Source of the DNA: Acidobacteriota bacterium
GTDB lineage: Bacteria; Acidobacteriota; Thermoanaerobaculia; Multivoradales; Multivoraceae
Direction: 5' to 3'
Assembly: GCA_003388555.1 (NCBI GenBank)
Contig: QQVD01000068.1
Span: 214,633 to 278,632, forward strand
Length of the DNA stretch: 64,000 nucleotides
Numbering within the stretch: position 1 is the stretch's first letter; every line of letters begins with the position of its first letter. The position numbers and the translations under genes are program-made. Positions 26,436-35,769 of this stretch are shown in pieces. The notes beneath the pieces were generated by a model, which ran no database searches, had not been told where the DNA came from, and was given only the letters and a program-made list of their open reading frames with translations.

Positions 26436-27785
26436 TCAGTGGGTCTCGCCGCGGCGCGCCCGCTCGAAGTAGTCGCGCGTCGCCGCGATCACCTTGGGCG
26501 CCAGGATCAGCGTCGCGATCATGTTGGGAAAGGCCATCAGCGCGAAGGCGGTGTCGATGACGTTGATCACCAGCGCGGCGCTCCAGACTCCACCGAGGAA
26601 CAGGCCGACCAGATAGAACCAGGTGTACAGGTTGGCGCGCCGCGCACCGAACAGGTAGCCGAAGCACTTCTTGCCGTAGTAGGAGTACGAAATCATCGTC
26701 GACAGCGCGAACATCAGGACGATGAGGATCAGGGCGTACTGCGCCCACGGTCCCAGGGTCTCGGCGAACGCCTGCGCCGTCAGCGACACCCCGGCGACGT
26801 CCCCGACGCTGGGGTCGACGGCGACGAGGATCACGAACGCCGTCAACGAGCAGACCAGGATGGTGTCGATGAACGGTCCCAGCATCGCCACCAGACCCTC
26901 GCGGACCGGCTCCTTGGTTCGAGCCGCGCCGTGCGCCAGCGTCGCGGTGCCGATGCCGGCCTCGTTCGAGAAGGCGCCGCGCTTGACCCCGATCAACACG
27001 ACCTGGATGAAGGTCAGCCCCGCCGCACCGCCGACCGCCGCCCGCCCGGTGAAGGCGCTCGAGAAGATGTCCGAGAAGACCCGCGGCACCGCCTCGATCC
27101 GGATCACCAGGACGGCCAGCGCGAGCAGCAGGTAGAGCACGCACATCGCCGGCACCAGGCGAGCGGTCACGGTGCCGATCCGCTCGACGCCACCGAAGGC
27201 GACCAGCGCGACCAGCGCCGTCGCGGCCGATGCGGTGACCCACGGCGCAATTCCCTCCAGGGCGAGGATCTCGGCGACCTGGTTGGTCTGGAACATCGGC
27301 AGGCAGCCGATCATGCCGAAGGTGGCGAAGAGCACCGCCAGCGGCTTCCAACGCCGGCCGAGGCCGACCTCGATGGTGTACATCGCACCGCCCTGCATGA
27401 CGCCCTTCTCGTCGGGCGCACGGTAGAGCTGCGACAGGGTGCAGTCGAAGAACTTGGTGGTCATGCCCACCGCCGCGGCAACCCACATCCAGAAGACGGC
27501 GCCGGGGCCGCCCTGGGTCAGTGCGATCGCCACGCCTCCGATGTTGCCGACCCCGATCGTCGCCGCCAGCGCCGTCGCCAGCGCCTGGAAGTGGGTGATC
27601 TGGCCCGGATCGTCGGCCTTGTCGAAGCGACCGGTGAGGATCTGGACCGCGTGCCAGCCGCGGCGCAGCGGCACGAAACGCGAGTAGATGGTGAGCGCGA
27701 GGCCGCCGACGATCAGCAGCAGGACGAGCGGCAGGCCCCATGCGAGGTCTACGGCGCTCTGTACGATGGCGTCGAGGGTCTGCAC
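26436..27785 (-). CDS. alanine/glycine:cation symporter (AGCS family)
   Basis: A 449-residue inner-membrane transporter with about 11 hydrophobic helices. Signature segments of the AGCS (SSF-like) family are present: ALAATIGVGNIGGVAIAL, GGPGAVFWMWVAAAVGMTTKF and SNEAGIGTATLAHGAA. Members import alanine or glycine with Na+ or H+. The gene follows two M16 peptidase genes on the same strand (gap 133 bp), so it may take up amino acids released by peptide breakdown; that link is an inference. Confidence 0.9.
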   Translation of the reverse strand: MQTLDAIVQSAVDLAWGLPLVLLLIVGGLALTIYSRFVPLRRGWHAVQILTGRFDKADDPGQITHFQALATALAATIGVGNIGGVAIALTQGGPGAVFWMWVAAAVGMTTKFFDCTLSQLYRAPDEKGVMQGGAMYTIEVGLGRRWKPLAVLFATFGMIGCLPMFQTNQVAEILALEGIAPWVTASAATALVALVAFGGVERIGTVTARLVPAMCVLYLLLALAVLVIRIEAVPRVFSDIFSSAFTGRAAVGGAAGLTFIQVVLIGVKRGAFSNEAGIGTATLAHGAARTKEPVREGLVAMLGPFIDTILVCSLTAFVILVAVDPSVGDVAGVSLTAQAFAETLGPWAQYALILIVLMFALSTMISYSYYGKKCFGYLFGARRANLYTWFYLVGLFLGGVWSAALVINVIDTAFALMAFPNMIATLILAPKVIAATRDYFERARRGETH

Positions 27786-27918
27786 GATGAGGGAGCTCCT
27801 GACGGTTTCGCGGGATCAGCGGAGGTGGCGCACGGTCGCCACCCGCCGCGCCGCCAGAGGCGCCGTCGGCTGGGGCGTCATCCCTGACCGGACTGCCGGG
27901 GTGCGCCCGACGTTCTCT

Positions 27919-29544
27919 TCAGGGGCGACGCTCGACCACCTCGAGGCTCACCGGATCGCGAGCCGGCAGCTCGCGCGCCGGCCGTTCTCCGAGGATCGAT
28001 TCGAACTGGCCCATCTTTGCACGACCCTCGGGATCGCCGGGCGCGATCTCCTCCCAGTCACCGACCACGAGGATCGACATCTCCTCCGGCACCAGGTACT
28101 CCCGGGCGACTCGTCGGATGTCCTCGCGGGTCACGGCGCCGACCCGTGAGCGGTACTGGCGCCAGAAGCTCGGCGGGCGATCGACGAGCACGTCGGAGGC
28201 GTAGATCGACGCCACCGCCTCGGCGGAGTCGAAGTTGCCGGGGAAGGTGTCGATGAAGGCCGCCTTCGCCGTCGCCAGCTCCTGCTCGCTGACCAGCTCG
28301 TTGCGCAGCCTGTCGATCTCCTCGAAGGCGATCTGCGTCGCGAAGGCGACGGTCTCGCTCTTCGACTGGAAGCCGATCTGGAATCTCCCCTGCCAGTAGA
28401 GGCCGAGGTTGAACTGCGAGCCCGCAGAATAGGCCAGGCCCTCGTCGGAGCGGATGCGCTTGGTGATCCTCGAGGTGAACCCGCCGCCACCGAGGATGTC
28501 GTTCATCAGCAGGGTCGGGAAGTAGTCGGGATCGTCCCAGCCGTCGAGCTGGGCGGTCGGCAGGCCGATGTACACCCGGCCCTGGGGGATCTCCTTCTCG
28601 ACGTAGTAGACGCCCGGGGTCGGCCGGTGACGGATCGGCGGCGGCGGCCAGGGAGTGTCGGCGGCCTCGCCCCCGGGCCGCCACGTGGCGAGGCGTTCGG
28701 CGAGCTGCGCGAGGATCGCCGGCGTCTCGACGTCGCCCGAGACGCTGAACACCAGCTTCCCAGGCCGCCAGTAGTCGCGGTGGAAGGCGGCCAGCGCGTC
28801 GCGATCGATGCGGTCGAGGTCCGAGCCGGTGACGCGGCGAGTCGAGTGGTGCTCGCGGCCGAAGAGCAGCCACTCCCATTCGCGCGCCGCGACGTCGGCG
28901 GGATCGTCGTTGCGCTGCTTGAGGCTCTCGAGGAGGTTCTGCTTCTCGATCCGCAGCTGGGCGTCGTCGAAGCGCGGCGTCGCGAGCATGGCGAAGAAGA
29001 GATCGAGGCAGCCGTCGAGGGCGGCTCGCACGCAGTTCACCGACGCCGAGGACTGGTAGTCCGAAGCGGAGCTGCGCAGCTCCGCGGCCAGGAAGTCGGC
29101 GCGCTCCTCGAAGCCGTCCGGGTCGAGATCCCCCGCGCCGCCGCGGCGCATCATGATCGCGGTGAGCTGCGCCAGGCCGACCCGGTCGTCGGGATCGAGG
29201 AAGCTGCCCACCCTGGTCGACACCGTGATGTCGACCAGAGGCAGGGTGTGGTCCTCGGCGACGAAGGCCACCTGCCCGCCTGGCAACTGGTGGCGGATCG
29301 CGTCGGGATCGGGCAGCTCGAACTGCAGCGGCTCGTATTCGAGCTCGGTGGGGTGGGCCGGGATCTCGTCGCTCGTCGCGGCCTGGGAGGCTGCGGTCGC
29401 GAGCAGGGCGAGCAACGGCAGGGCGGTGACAATCGGCGCGGCGGCGCAGGGCCGGCGCCAGCGCAGCGGCCGGGAGACACGGAGGCTGCCGGGCGCCGGG
29501 TCGCCCGGCGGGCAGGAGATGCTGGTCACACGCGTCGCTCTCAT
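27919..29544 (-). CDS. M16 peptidase family protein, non-catalytic partner
   Basis: A 541-residue exported protein with a signal peptide (hydrophobic stretch about 38-56) and two M16 domains. At the position of the zinc-binding HxxEH it reads GLAQLTAIMM, so it lacks the metal site. The C-terminal half retains RSDEGLAYSAGSQF, containing the Arg/Tyr pair that binds substrate in the regulatory subunit. This matches the alpha-type member of heterodimeric M16B peptidases. Its ATG begins 1 nt after the stop of the catalytic partner, so the two are translated together. Confidence 0.86.
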   Translation of the reverse strand: MRATRVTSISCPPGDPAPGSLRVSRPLRWRRPCAAAPIVTALPLLALLATAASQAATSDEIPAHPTELEYEPLQFELPDPDAIRHQLPGGQVAFVAEDHTLPLVDITVSTRVGSFLDPDDRVGLAQLTAIMMRRGGAGDLDPDGFEERADFLAAELRSSASDYQSSASVNCVRAALDGCLDLFFAMLATPRFDDAQLRIEKQNLLESLKQRNDDPADVAAREWEWLLFGREHHSTRRVTGSDLDRIDRDALAAFHRDYWRPGKLVFSVSGDVETPAILAQLAERLATWRPGGEAADTPWPPPPIRHRPTPGVYYVEKEIPQGRVYIGLPTAQLDGWDDPDYFPTLLMNDILGGGGFTSRITKRIRSDEGLAYSAGSQFNLGLYWQGRFQIGFQSKSETVAFATQIAFEEIDRLRNELVSEQELATAKAAFIDTFPGNFDSAEAVASIYASDVLVDRPPSFWRQYRSRVGAVTREDIRRVAREYLVPEEMSILVVGDWEEIAPGDPEGRAKMGQFESILGERPARELPARDPVSLEVVERRP

Positions 29545-29545
29545 C

Positions 29546-31396
29546 TCATTCCTCCGTCAGCTCGGCGATCCTCGCTTCGAGCTTCTGGCGCACGTACTCG
29601 AAGCCGGCCCGCATCTCCTCGGGCACCGAGGCGGCGTTGGCCGTCATCTGCGCCAGGAAGCCGCGCAGCCGCTCGACGTCGTCGATCTGCGCCAGCTGCG
29701 CGATCTGCGCCTCGACCTGGCGACGCACCTGGTCGGGCAGTCCGGCGAGCTCCTCGGCAACCGGCTCGTCGCTCGTTCCCGCCTTCCGCGTGTAGCTGGC
29801 GACGAGTCGGTTGCTCGGTTCGAAGTACTGGCGAGCGACCCGCTGCACGTCCTCCGCGGTCACCGCTTCGAGCCGGTCGGCGAGGGTGTTGTAGTAAGTG
29901 GCGTCACCGAGACCTTCGAGGATCGCCAGCTGCAGCATCATGAACAGAGGGTTCTGCAAGCTCCGGAAGACGCTGGCCTGCTGCACGTTCTTCACCCGCC
30001 GCAGCTCCTCGGCGGCGACCGGCTCCTGCTGCAGCTGGCGCAGCACGTCGTACCAGGCCTGCTCCAGCTGCGCCGGGGTGGCGTCGCCCTTGGCTTCGGC
30101 GGTGAAGCTGAAATAGCCCGCATACTTGTCGGAGGCCTGCAGCGAGCGGGCGCTCGAGGCGATCTCACGCCCGTCGACGAGCTCGCCGTAGAGCCTGCCG
30201 GCGCGACCGTTGAGCACCCCCTGCAGGATGTCGAGCGCGTAGCTGTCGGGATGCAGGAAGGCGACCGTGTGGTAGCGCACCTCGACCTGCGGCTGACAGT
30301 CGCACTCGCCGTTCATCCGCTTCTCGGCGCGCTGTTCCATCTCGAGCGTGACCACGTCGGGCACCGCCGGGCCTCGCTCGAGACGCCCGAAGTAGCGCTC
30401 GGCGAGGGTGCGCACGGCGGCGGGATCGAAGTTGCCGACCAGCACCGCGGAGAGGTTGTTGGGAGCGTAGTAGGTGTCGTAGAAGGCGTCGGCCTGCGCC
30501 TTGCTGATCACCCGTAGGTCCGAGGGCCAGCCGACCACCGGCCAGCTGTACGGATGCGACTGCCAGAACATCGCCTCGACCAGCTCGTCGAACTCGCCGG
30601 TGGGCGTCGACTCGGTGCGCAGCCGACGCTCCTCGTAGACCACGTCGCGCTCGGAGTAGAACTCCCGGAACACCGGATTGAGGAGCCGCTCCGACTCCAT
30701 CCAGAACCACAGCTCCAGCTTGTTCGCCGGCACGCTGATGAAATACACCGTGTTGTCGTTGTTGGTGAAGGCGTTCATGAAGGTGGCGCCTTCGGCGGTG
30801 TAGATCTGGTCGAACTCGTCCTTGACCATCACCTCGCGCTGCGCCTGCACCAGCTCGGCGAAGCGCTCCTCGAGCGCCACCAGCTCCGGCGGCCGGTTCT
30901 CGGCCGCGTAGGGATCGTCGATCTCGCCCTGCCGGGCGCGGCGGCGCAGATCGCGGTAGATGCCCCGGATCTGCTCCTGCACCTCTTCCTGCTGCGCGAT
31001 GATCTCGAGGTCGCGCTCGATGTCCCGGGTGCCGATCGTCGTCGAGCCTTTGAACATCATGTGCTCGAAGAGGTGCGCCATGCCGGTGATGCCGGGGCGC
31101 TCGTTGGCTGCCCCGACGTGGGCGACCCAGGCACCGCCGACGGTCGCCATCTCGGGCCGCTGGACCATCAGGAAGCGCATCCCGTTGGCCAGCTCGAAGG
31201 TCTCGAAGTCGATGCCGCTCGAGCCCGGCGACGAGTCGGCCACGGCGCCGGCGCCGGTCGCAGCGGCCGGCGGCATCGACGCTACGGCGCCGCCGGGCAA
31301 CATCGATGCGATCAGGGCGCACAGCAGCAGGAGGGATGCGGTGTCGGTCGCCGGGACGGGGCGCCCGGTCGGGTGGGACGATCTCGTTTGCTTCAT
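29546..31396 (-). CDS. M16 zinc metallopeptidase (insulinase/pitrilysin family)
   Basis: A 616-residue exported zinc peptidase. The inverted zinc motif HLFEH is at residues 108-112 (zinc His108 and His112, catalytic Glu111), in the typical context GMAHLFEHMMFKGS. A signal peptide spans about 20-40. A second M16_C domain (about 300-480) follows, then a C-terminal extension of about 100 residues. The ATG at 31396 was chosen over the one at 31474 because GAGGTGA precedes it and the signal peptide follows directly. It is expected to pair with the downstream non-catalytic M16 protein in the periplasm. Confidence 0.9.
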   Translation of the reverse strand: MKQTRSSHPTGRPVPATDTASLLLLCALIASMLPGGAVASMPPAAATGAGAVADSSPGSSGIDFETFELANGMRFLMVQRPEMATVGGAWVAHVGAANERPGITGMAHLFEHMMFKGSTTIGTRDIERDLEIIAQQEEVQEQIRGIYRDLRRRARQGEIDDPYAAENRPPELVALEERFAELVQAQREVMVKDEFDQIYTAEGATFMNAFTNNDNTVYFISVPANKLELWFWMESERLLNPVFREFYSERDVVYEERRLRTESTPTGEFDELVEAMFWQSHPYSWPVVGWPSDLRVISKAQADAFYDTYYAPNNLSAVLVGNFDPAAVRTLAERYFGRLERGPAVPDVVTLEMEQRAEKRMNGECDCQPQVEVRYHTVAFLHPDSYALDILQGVLNGRAGRLYGELVDGREIASSARSLQASDKYAGYFSFTAEAKGDATPAQLEQAWYDVLRQLQQEPVAAEELRRVKNVQQASVFRSLQNPLFMMLQLAILEGLGDATYYNTLADRLEAVTAEDVQRVARQYFEPSNRLVASYTRKAGTSDEPVAEELAGLPDQVRRQVEAQIAQLAQIDDVERLRGFLAQMTANAASVPEEMRAGFEYVRQKLEARIAELTEE

Positions 31397-31603
31397 TCGC
31401 TGGTCACCTCGATCCTCGGGCCCTCTCGGCGGACGGTCGGCGCGCCTGCCGGCCACGGACGCGCTGCGCCCCACACCGGCCGGCGACGGCTCCTGGCCGC
31501 GTCGCGATCGGCGACCAGCGGAGGGCCTCTGGGAGACCGGCGCAGCCGGTGGTCGCCCCAGAGAGTACGTGGGACGGCGGGCTCGGGTTGGCTGCTCGGC
31601 CGG

Positions 31604-32083
31604 TCAGAGCGACTTCAGGTATTCGTAGATGGCGCGCGCGTCCTGCTCACTGAGGCGGTAGGGCGGCATCGGCGGCCGCGGCGTGTCGCCCGAGCGGCGG
31701 ACTCCCGTTCCGAGGAAGCGAACCCATTCCTCCTCGGTGTAGCCGAGCGCGTTGCGCAGGTTGGGCGCCTGGAAGGCCCAGCGACGGGCGCCCGTCCATG
31801 GGCTCTTGAACGGGATCGCCCCGCCGGTGAGCAGACGGCTCGTGTCGAGCTCGCCGCGCCGGTCGCGCGGCGAATGGCACTGCACGCAGAGTGCCGCCTC
31901 GTGCACCAGATAGCGGCCGCGCTCGACCGTCGGATCGGTGCTGGTGGTGGCCGCGGCGCCAGGCGAGGCCACCGGCAGGTCCGCCGCGGCCTCCTGCCCG
32001 GCGGCGCGGTCTCCGCCGGCGACCAGGGCGAGCGCGACGATTGCTGCTGCGGCTGTCGTTCCTATCCTCATCTTGGATCCCAT
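31604..32083 (-). CDS. c-type cytochrome
   Basis: A 159-residue exported monoheme cytochrome c. After a signal peptide (AAAAIVALALVAGG) the heme motif CVQCH lies at 66-70, and a likely axial methionine sits in RPPMPPY near residue 139. The C-terminal SEQDARAIYEYLKSL is the usual last helix of class I cytochromes. The start could be the ATG at 32083 or the one at 32071 (four codons later). The type with GRYLVHEAALCVQCHSPRD resembles small cytochromes of dehydrogenase complexes; no partner is adjacent. It diverges from the selenoprotein gene. Confidence 0.85.
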   Translation of the reverse strand: MGSKMRIGTTAAAAIVALALVAGGDRAAGQEAAADLPVASPGAAATTSTDPTVERGRYLVHEAALCVQCHSPRDRRGELDTSRLLTGGAIPFKSPWTGARRWAFQAPNLRNALGYTEEEWVRFLGTGVRRSGDTPRPPMPPYRLSEQDARAIYEYLKSL

Positions 32084-32311
32084 CTCCAGAGCGGTGTTCA
32101 GTTCTCGGCAAGCGGACCCGGGCGGTCGGAGCGCCAGAGCGATCTGGCCCGGCACCTGGCAGGCGACCCACGACTCCCCTGCGGCCGCGCGCGAGCTGGC
32201 GCCCGGGCGTCGCGTGGACTCCGCAGCCCATCCTCCCTGCCATCCTACGACAGGCTACGGGCCGACGGATGAGCCCTTCGAAGCGATACCGTAAGCTGCC
32301 GCGGCGCCCCC

Positions 32312-32329
32312 GGGCCGATCCGGCCGACT
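32312..32329. repeat. 18-bp palindromic motif, copy 2
   Basis: gggccgatccggccgact, identical to 10781-10798, here 28 bp upstream of the selenoprotein start. Flanking GC-rich bases (GCCGCG and CCCC) are also similar to the first copy. Confidence 0.55.
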
Positions 32330-32357
32330 GCCGCGGGACCCGACCGGAGAATCCGAC

Positions 32358-33065
32358 ATGCCGCCCACCTCACCAGGCCAGCAGCAGTCTCCCGAACGCC
32401 GTTCTGCGAAGGCTGGCAGCGCCACGAGCCGCGGCTCCTCCGTGGGTTGGATCACCACCGTGGCGCCGGAGCAGGCCACGGGCCTGCTGGCGCGGATCTA
32501 CCGCCAGGCGATGCGGCGCGCCGGCAAGGTGTTCCACGTCCTGCGCATCCAGAGTCTGCGTCCGAGGACGCTCGACGCCTCGACCCGGCTGTACGGTGAG
32601 GTCATGCTGGCGACCGACAGCCCGCTGACGCGCCTGCAGCGCGAGATGCTGGCTACCGCCGTGTCGCAGGCCAACGACTGCCACTACTGAACCCGCGCGC
32701 ACGCCGACGATCTCCGGGCCGAGATCGCGAGACGGAACGAGGGGCCGCGGTCGGGCGGCAGCGAGGAGAGTGCCGTCGATCCGGAGCTCGCCGATCTCGT
32801 CGCCGCCGGTGGTGCGAGGGAGCGCCTGGGGGAAGCGGATCGCGCCCTCTACGACTTCGCCATCGAGCTGACGCTGCGGCCGGCCGCGGTGGGCGCCGAG
32901 GACGTCGAACGCCTGCGCCAGGTGGGCTTCGACGACGTCGCGATCCACGACGCGGTTCAGGTCGTGGCACTCTTCGCGTACTACAACCGCCTCGCCGAAG
33001 GGCTGGGGCTCGGCGACGAGCCGGAGTGGATCGAGAAACCGCCCGACGGGGAGGACGGCGACTGA
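32358..33065 (+). CDS. AhpD-like/peroxidase-related selenoprotein (in-frame UGA = Sec111)
   Basis: Read as one frame with the TGA at 32688-32690 as selenocysteine, this gives 235 residues of the carboxymuconolactone decarboxylase/AhpD-like peroxidase-related family. The N-terminal half carries TVAPEQATGLLARIY and LTRLQREMLATAVSQANDCHY; the half after the TGA carries ALYDFAIELTLRP and VVALFAYYNRLAEGLG, both typical of the family. The redox motif would be Cys108-His-Tyr-Sec111-x-x-x-His115, that is CxxUxxxH where AhpD has CxxCxxxH. A stem-loop follows the TGA (32708-32727). GGAG lies 8 nt before the ATG. CxxU AhpD-like selenoproteins are known in other bacteria; without Sec decoding, only a 110-residue fragment would be made. 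Confidence 0.85.
32708..32727 (+). promoter_or_regulatory. candidate bacterial SECIS stem-loop
   Basis: CGATCTC-CGGGCC-GAGATCG forms a perfect 7-bp stem with a 6-nt loop that begins CGG. The stem begins 17 nt and the loop 24 nt after the UGA, inside the spacing usual for SelB-binding bacterial SECIS elements (apical loop about 16-37 nt downstream, with G in the loop). It is coding sequence, as bacterial SECIS elements are. Confidence 0.6.
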
Positions 33066-33165
33066 ACGAGCGCCCCTCCGAGCGCGGACCACGGGGTAAC
33101 GGCGGTGGCTTCGCCCGGCCGGCTTTGGACGCCCTCCCGCTGCCGTCCGTTCTCTCCCGAGAACC

Positions 33166-34893
33166 ATGAGCGACCTCCAGCCATCCACGACTGGTCCGCC
33201 GCCGCGCCCCGCGCCGAAGGTCGGCGGGCGGACCACCGCGCGCTGGATCCTCTCCGTCGCCGCCTTCTCTCTCTGCGCCCTGATGACCGCATGGCTGCTG
33301 CACCGCGAGCTCGGCAGCTCGCAGGGTCAGCTGGTGGTCGACGAGAATCTTCGCCTCGACGAGCCGCGCGAATCGCACCTCGGCATCTACGTCGGCGAGC
33401 CCGAAGACGGCAACCGCGTCGGCCACGTGACCCTGCGCCAGCTGCCGGAGATACGGGAGCGCAGCGAGGGAACCCTGCTCGAGGTGGATCTGGGCCTCGA
33501 CCTCCAGCTCTTCGGGCGCGCCACCCGCCTGTCGCTCGAAGGCACCAGCTGGGGCGCGTGGCGCGGCGGCGGCCGGGACTTCGACTTCGCCGTGCGCTCG
33601 GCGGGCAGCGAGTTCCGGCTCGTCGGCGAGGTCGAGGAGGGCCGCCTGCAGGCGGTCGTGCACAGTGCCGGCGAGGAGTTCCCGCTCGAGATCCCCCTAC
33701 CGCCGGACGCCCTCCTGCAGCCCAGCCTCGGCACGGCGTTGAGCTTCCCGGTGCTCGAGGTGGGCCAGAGCGCCGTGGTGCCGACCTTCGATCCGATCAC
33801 CCTCGGACCCGGCCGGGCGCGGGTGCGCGCCATTCGCCGACAGCAGATGGATCTCGGCTCCGGCCCACGGCCGGTGAGGGTCTACCGGGTCGAGACCAGC
33901 GGCTTCACCAGCGAAGCCTGGGTCGATGAGCGCGGCGAGATCGTCCGCGCCACGACGCCGCTCGGCCTGACCCTGGCGCTCGAGCAGGGTCCCGAGGGTC
34001 CGGTCGGCGGTGCTCCCTCGCGCGGCGCGGCCCTGCAGGGCACCGATCTGCTGCGCCGGACCGCGGTGGTGCCAGCGCCGAGCGGGCCGCAGGTGCAGCG
34101 CGGCCTGGTGCGGCTGGTGGCGCGTCTGCGGATCGAAAGCGATCCCTCGCAGTGGGGACGTGAGCTTTCCGACGACGGCGCCGAGTCGGCGCGAGACGGA
34201 GCCGAGGCAGACGTCGCGGGCGCCTTCGACGTCACCGTGCAGCCGCCGCGCGACGCCTTCCAGCAAACGGTCTCCGAAGCCACACCCGAGCCGCCGGCAA
34301 CGGGGCCGAGCGTCGAGGGGTCGGCCGACACCGGGGCAACCGGCGCCGGGACGGTCTGGCGCTTCTCGGCATCGGGCGACGGCGACCACGCACCCCCGGA
34401 GCCGTCCCACCTGGCGGCCGACCCGTTCGTGCAGAGCGACCACCCGCGTATCGTGGCGGCTTCGCGCGAGGTGCTGTCGGCGCTCCCCGAGGACGCCACC
34501 GACGCCGAGCGGGCCCTCGCCATCTACGAGTGGGTGTGGACGCGGATCGACAAGCAGCCGGTGCTCGGAGTGCCTTCCGCGCTCGAGGTCCTCGGCACGC
34601 TGCGCGGCGACTGCAACGAGCACACCATCCTCTACACCGCGCTCGCCCGCGCCGCCGGCCTGCCGACACGCATCGCCATCGGCCTCGTGTGGAGCGAGGA
34701 GCTGGCCGGCTTCTACTACCACGCCTGGCCCGAGGTCTGGCTCGGCGACGCGTGGCGGCGCTACGACCCCACCCTCGGCCAGCAGCGGGCCGACGCCACC
34801 CACATCAAGCTGCTCGAGGGCGGCATCGAGCGTTGGCCGCAGCTGCTCGCCTTCCTCGGCCGTCTGCAGATCGAGGTCCTGGAGATCGAATGA
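33166..34893 (+). CDS. membrane-anchored transglutaminase-like protein
   Basis: A 575-residue protein with one N-terminal transmembrane helix (about 25-45) and a large extracytoplasmic part. The C-terminal transglutaminase-like (papain-fold) domain has the catalytic triad Cys483 (RGDCNEHT), His519 (YYHAWPEVW) and Asp534 (RYDPTLGQ). The middle 400 residues are beta-rich and not recognised, with a low-complexity Pro/Ala/Glu linker near 350-420. Bacterial members act as peptidases or crosslinkers; the substrate is unknown. Its stop overlaps the ATG of an ABC ATPase (ATGA), so it is part of an operon with the following transporter. Confidence 0.84.
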   Translation: MSDLQPSTTGPPPRPAPKVGGRTTARWILSVAAFSLCALMTAWLLHRELGSSQGQLVVDENLRLDEPRESHLGIYVGEPEDGNRVGHVTLRQLPEIRERSEGTLLEVDLGLDLQLFGRATRLSLEGTSWGAWRGGGRDFDFAVRSAGSEFRLVGEVEEGRLQAVVHSAGEEFPLEIPLPPDALLQPSLGTALSFPVLEVGQSAVVPTFDPITLGPGRARVRAIRRQQMDLGSGPRPVRVYRVETSGFTSEAWVDERGEIVRATTPLGLTLALEQGPEGPVGGAPSRGAALQGTDLLRRTAVVPAPSGPQVQRGLVRLVARLRIESDPSQWGRELSDDGAESARDGAEADVAGAFDVTVQPPRDAFQQTVSEATPEPPATGPSVEGSADTGATGAGTVWRFSASGDGDHAPPEPSHLAADPFVQSDHPRIVAASREVLSALPEDATDAERALAIYEWVWTRIDKQPVLGVPSALEVLGTLRGDCNEHTILYTALARAAGLPTRIAIGLVWSEELAGFYYHAWPEVWLGDAWRRYDPTLGQQRADATHIKLLEGGIERWPQLLAFLGRLQIEVLEIE

Positions 34894-35714
34894 AGAGGGA
34901 TCACACGGGCCGCCCGAGTGGCTCGACCGACACCGCCGACGCTGCTCCGGGCGCTGCACGCGAGCCGAGCATCGAGCTCACCGCCCTGAGCAAGCGCTTC
35001 GGCGACAAGCTCGCCGTCGACGGACTCGATCTCGAGATCGGGCGCGGCGAGTTCTTCTGCTTCCTCGGACCGAACGGAGCCGGGAAGACGACCACCATCA
35101 AGATGATGACCGGCCTGGTCCGTCCGACCGCTGGCAGCGTCCGCATCGCCGGTTTCGACGCCCAGCTGGAGCCACTCGAGGCGAGGCGGCGGCTGGGCTA
35201 CGTGCCGGACACCCCGTTCCTCTACGACAAGCTCACCGGGCGTGAGTTCCTCCGCTTCGTCGCCGGTCTCTACCGCATGGAGGAGGCCCGGGCCCGGGAG
35301 CTCGCCGGCCACTACCTCGAGCTCTTCGAGGTCGATCGGGTCGCCGACCAGCTGATCGAGAACTACAGCCACGGGATGCGCCAGAAGCTCTCCTTCGCCG
35401 CCTGCTTCCTGCACGAGCCGGAGGTCGTGGTGGTCGACGAGCCGTGGGTCGGTCTCGATCCCAAGAACATTCACCGGGTGAAGCGTTTCCTGCGCCGACA
35501 GGCCGACGAGGAGGGCCTGACGGTGTTCATGTCGACCCACACGCTCTCGATCGCGGAGGAGATCGCCGACCGCATCGGGATCATCCGCTCGGGACGCCTC
35601 CTGCGCCTCGGTTCGGTCGACGACATCAAGCGGCTCGCGCGCCGACCGGGCACACTCGAGGACGTCTTCCTCGAGCTCACCGAGGAGGAAGAGGAGGAGG
35701 CGGCTCCGGCCTGA
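34890..35714 (+). CDS. ABC transporter ATP-binding protein
   Basis: A 274-residue ATPase: Walker A GPNGAGKTT (about 60-68), signature YSHGM (159-163, in place of LSGGQ, as in many ABC-2 type exporters), Walker B VVVVDEPW (about 179-186) and the H-loop STHT. The C-terminus ends in a run of glutamates. The ATG overlaps the transglutaminase stop (ATGA). The following gene encodes a matching polytopic permease, so the two form an ABC exporter. Confidence 0.93.
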   Translation: MKRDHTGRPSGSTDTADAAPGAAREPSIELTALSKRFGDKLAVDGLDLEIGRGEFFCFLGPNGAGKTTTIKMMTGLVRPTAGSVRIAGFDAQLEPLEARRRLGYVPDTPFLYDKLTGREFLRFVAGLYRMEEARARELAGHYLELFEVDRVADQLIENYSHGMRQKLSFAACFLHEPEVVVVDEPWVGLDPKNIHRVKRFLRRQADEEGLTVFMSTHTLSIAEEIADRIGIIRSGRLLRLGSVDDIKRLARRPGTLEDVFLELTEEEEEEAAPA

Positions 35715-35769
35715 CTGCGTGCGCCGGCCACCCGCCGGTCAGCTCGAAGCCGAAGAGTCGCGAACCCGG

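Noticed and set aside
32358-32690. Reading the AhpD-like gene as a 110-residue protein or as a pseudogene with a nonsense mutation
   Set aside because: The frame continues for 124 codons after the TGA with family-conserved sequence and no further stop or indel, the TGA is exactly at the redox-Cys position, and a SECIS-like hairpin follows. A decayed gene would not be expected to keep all of these.
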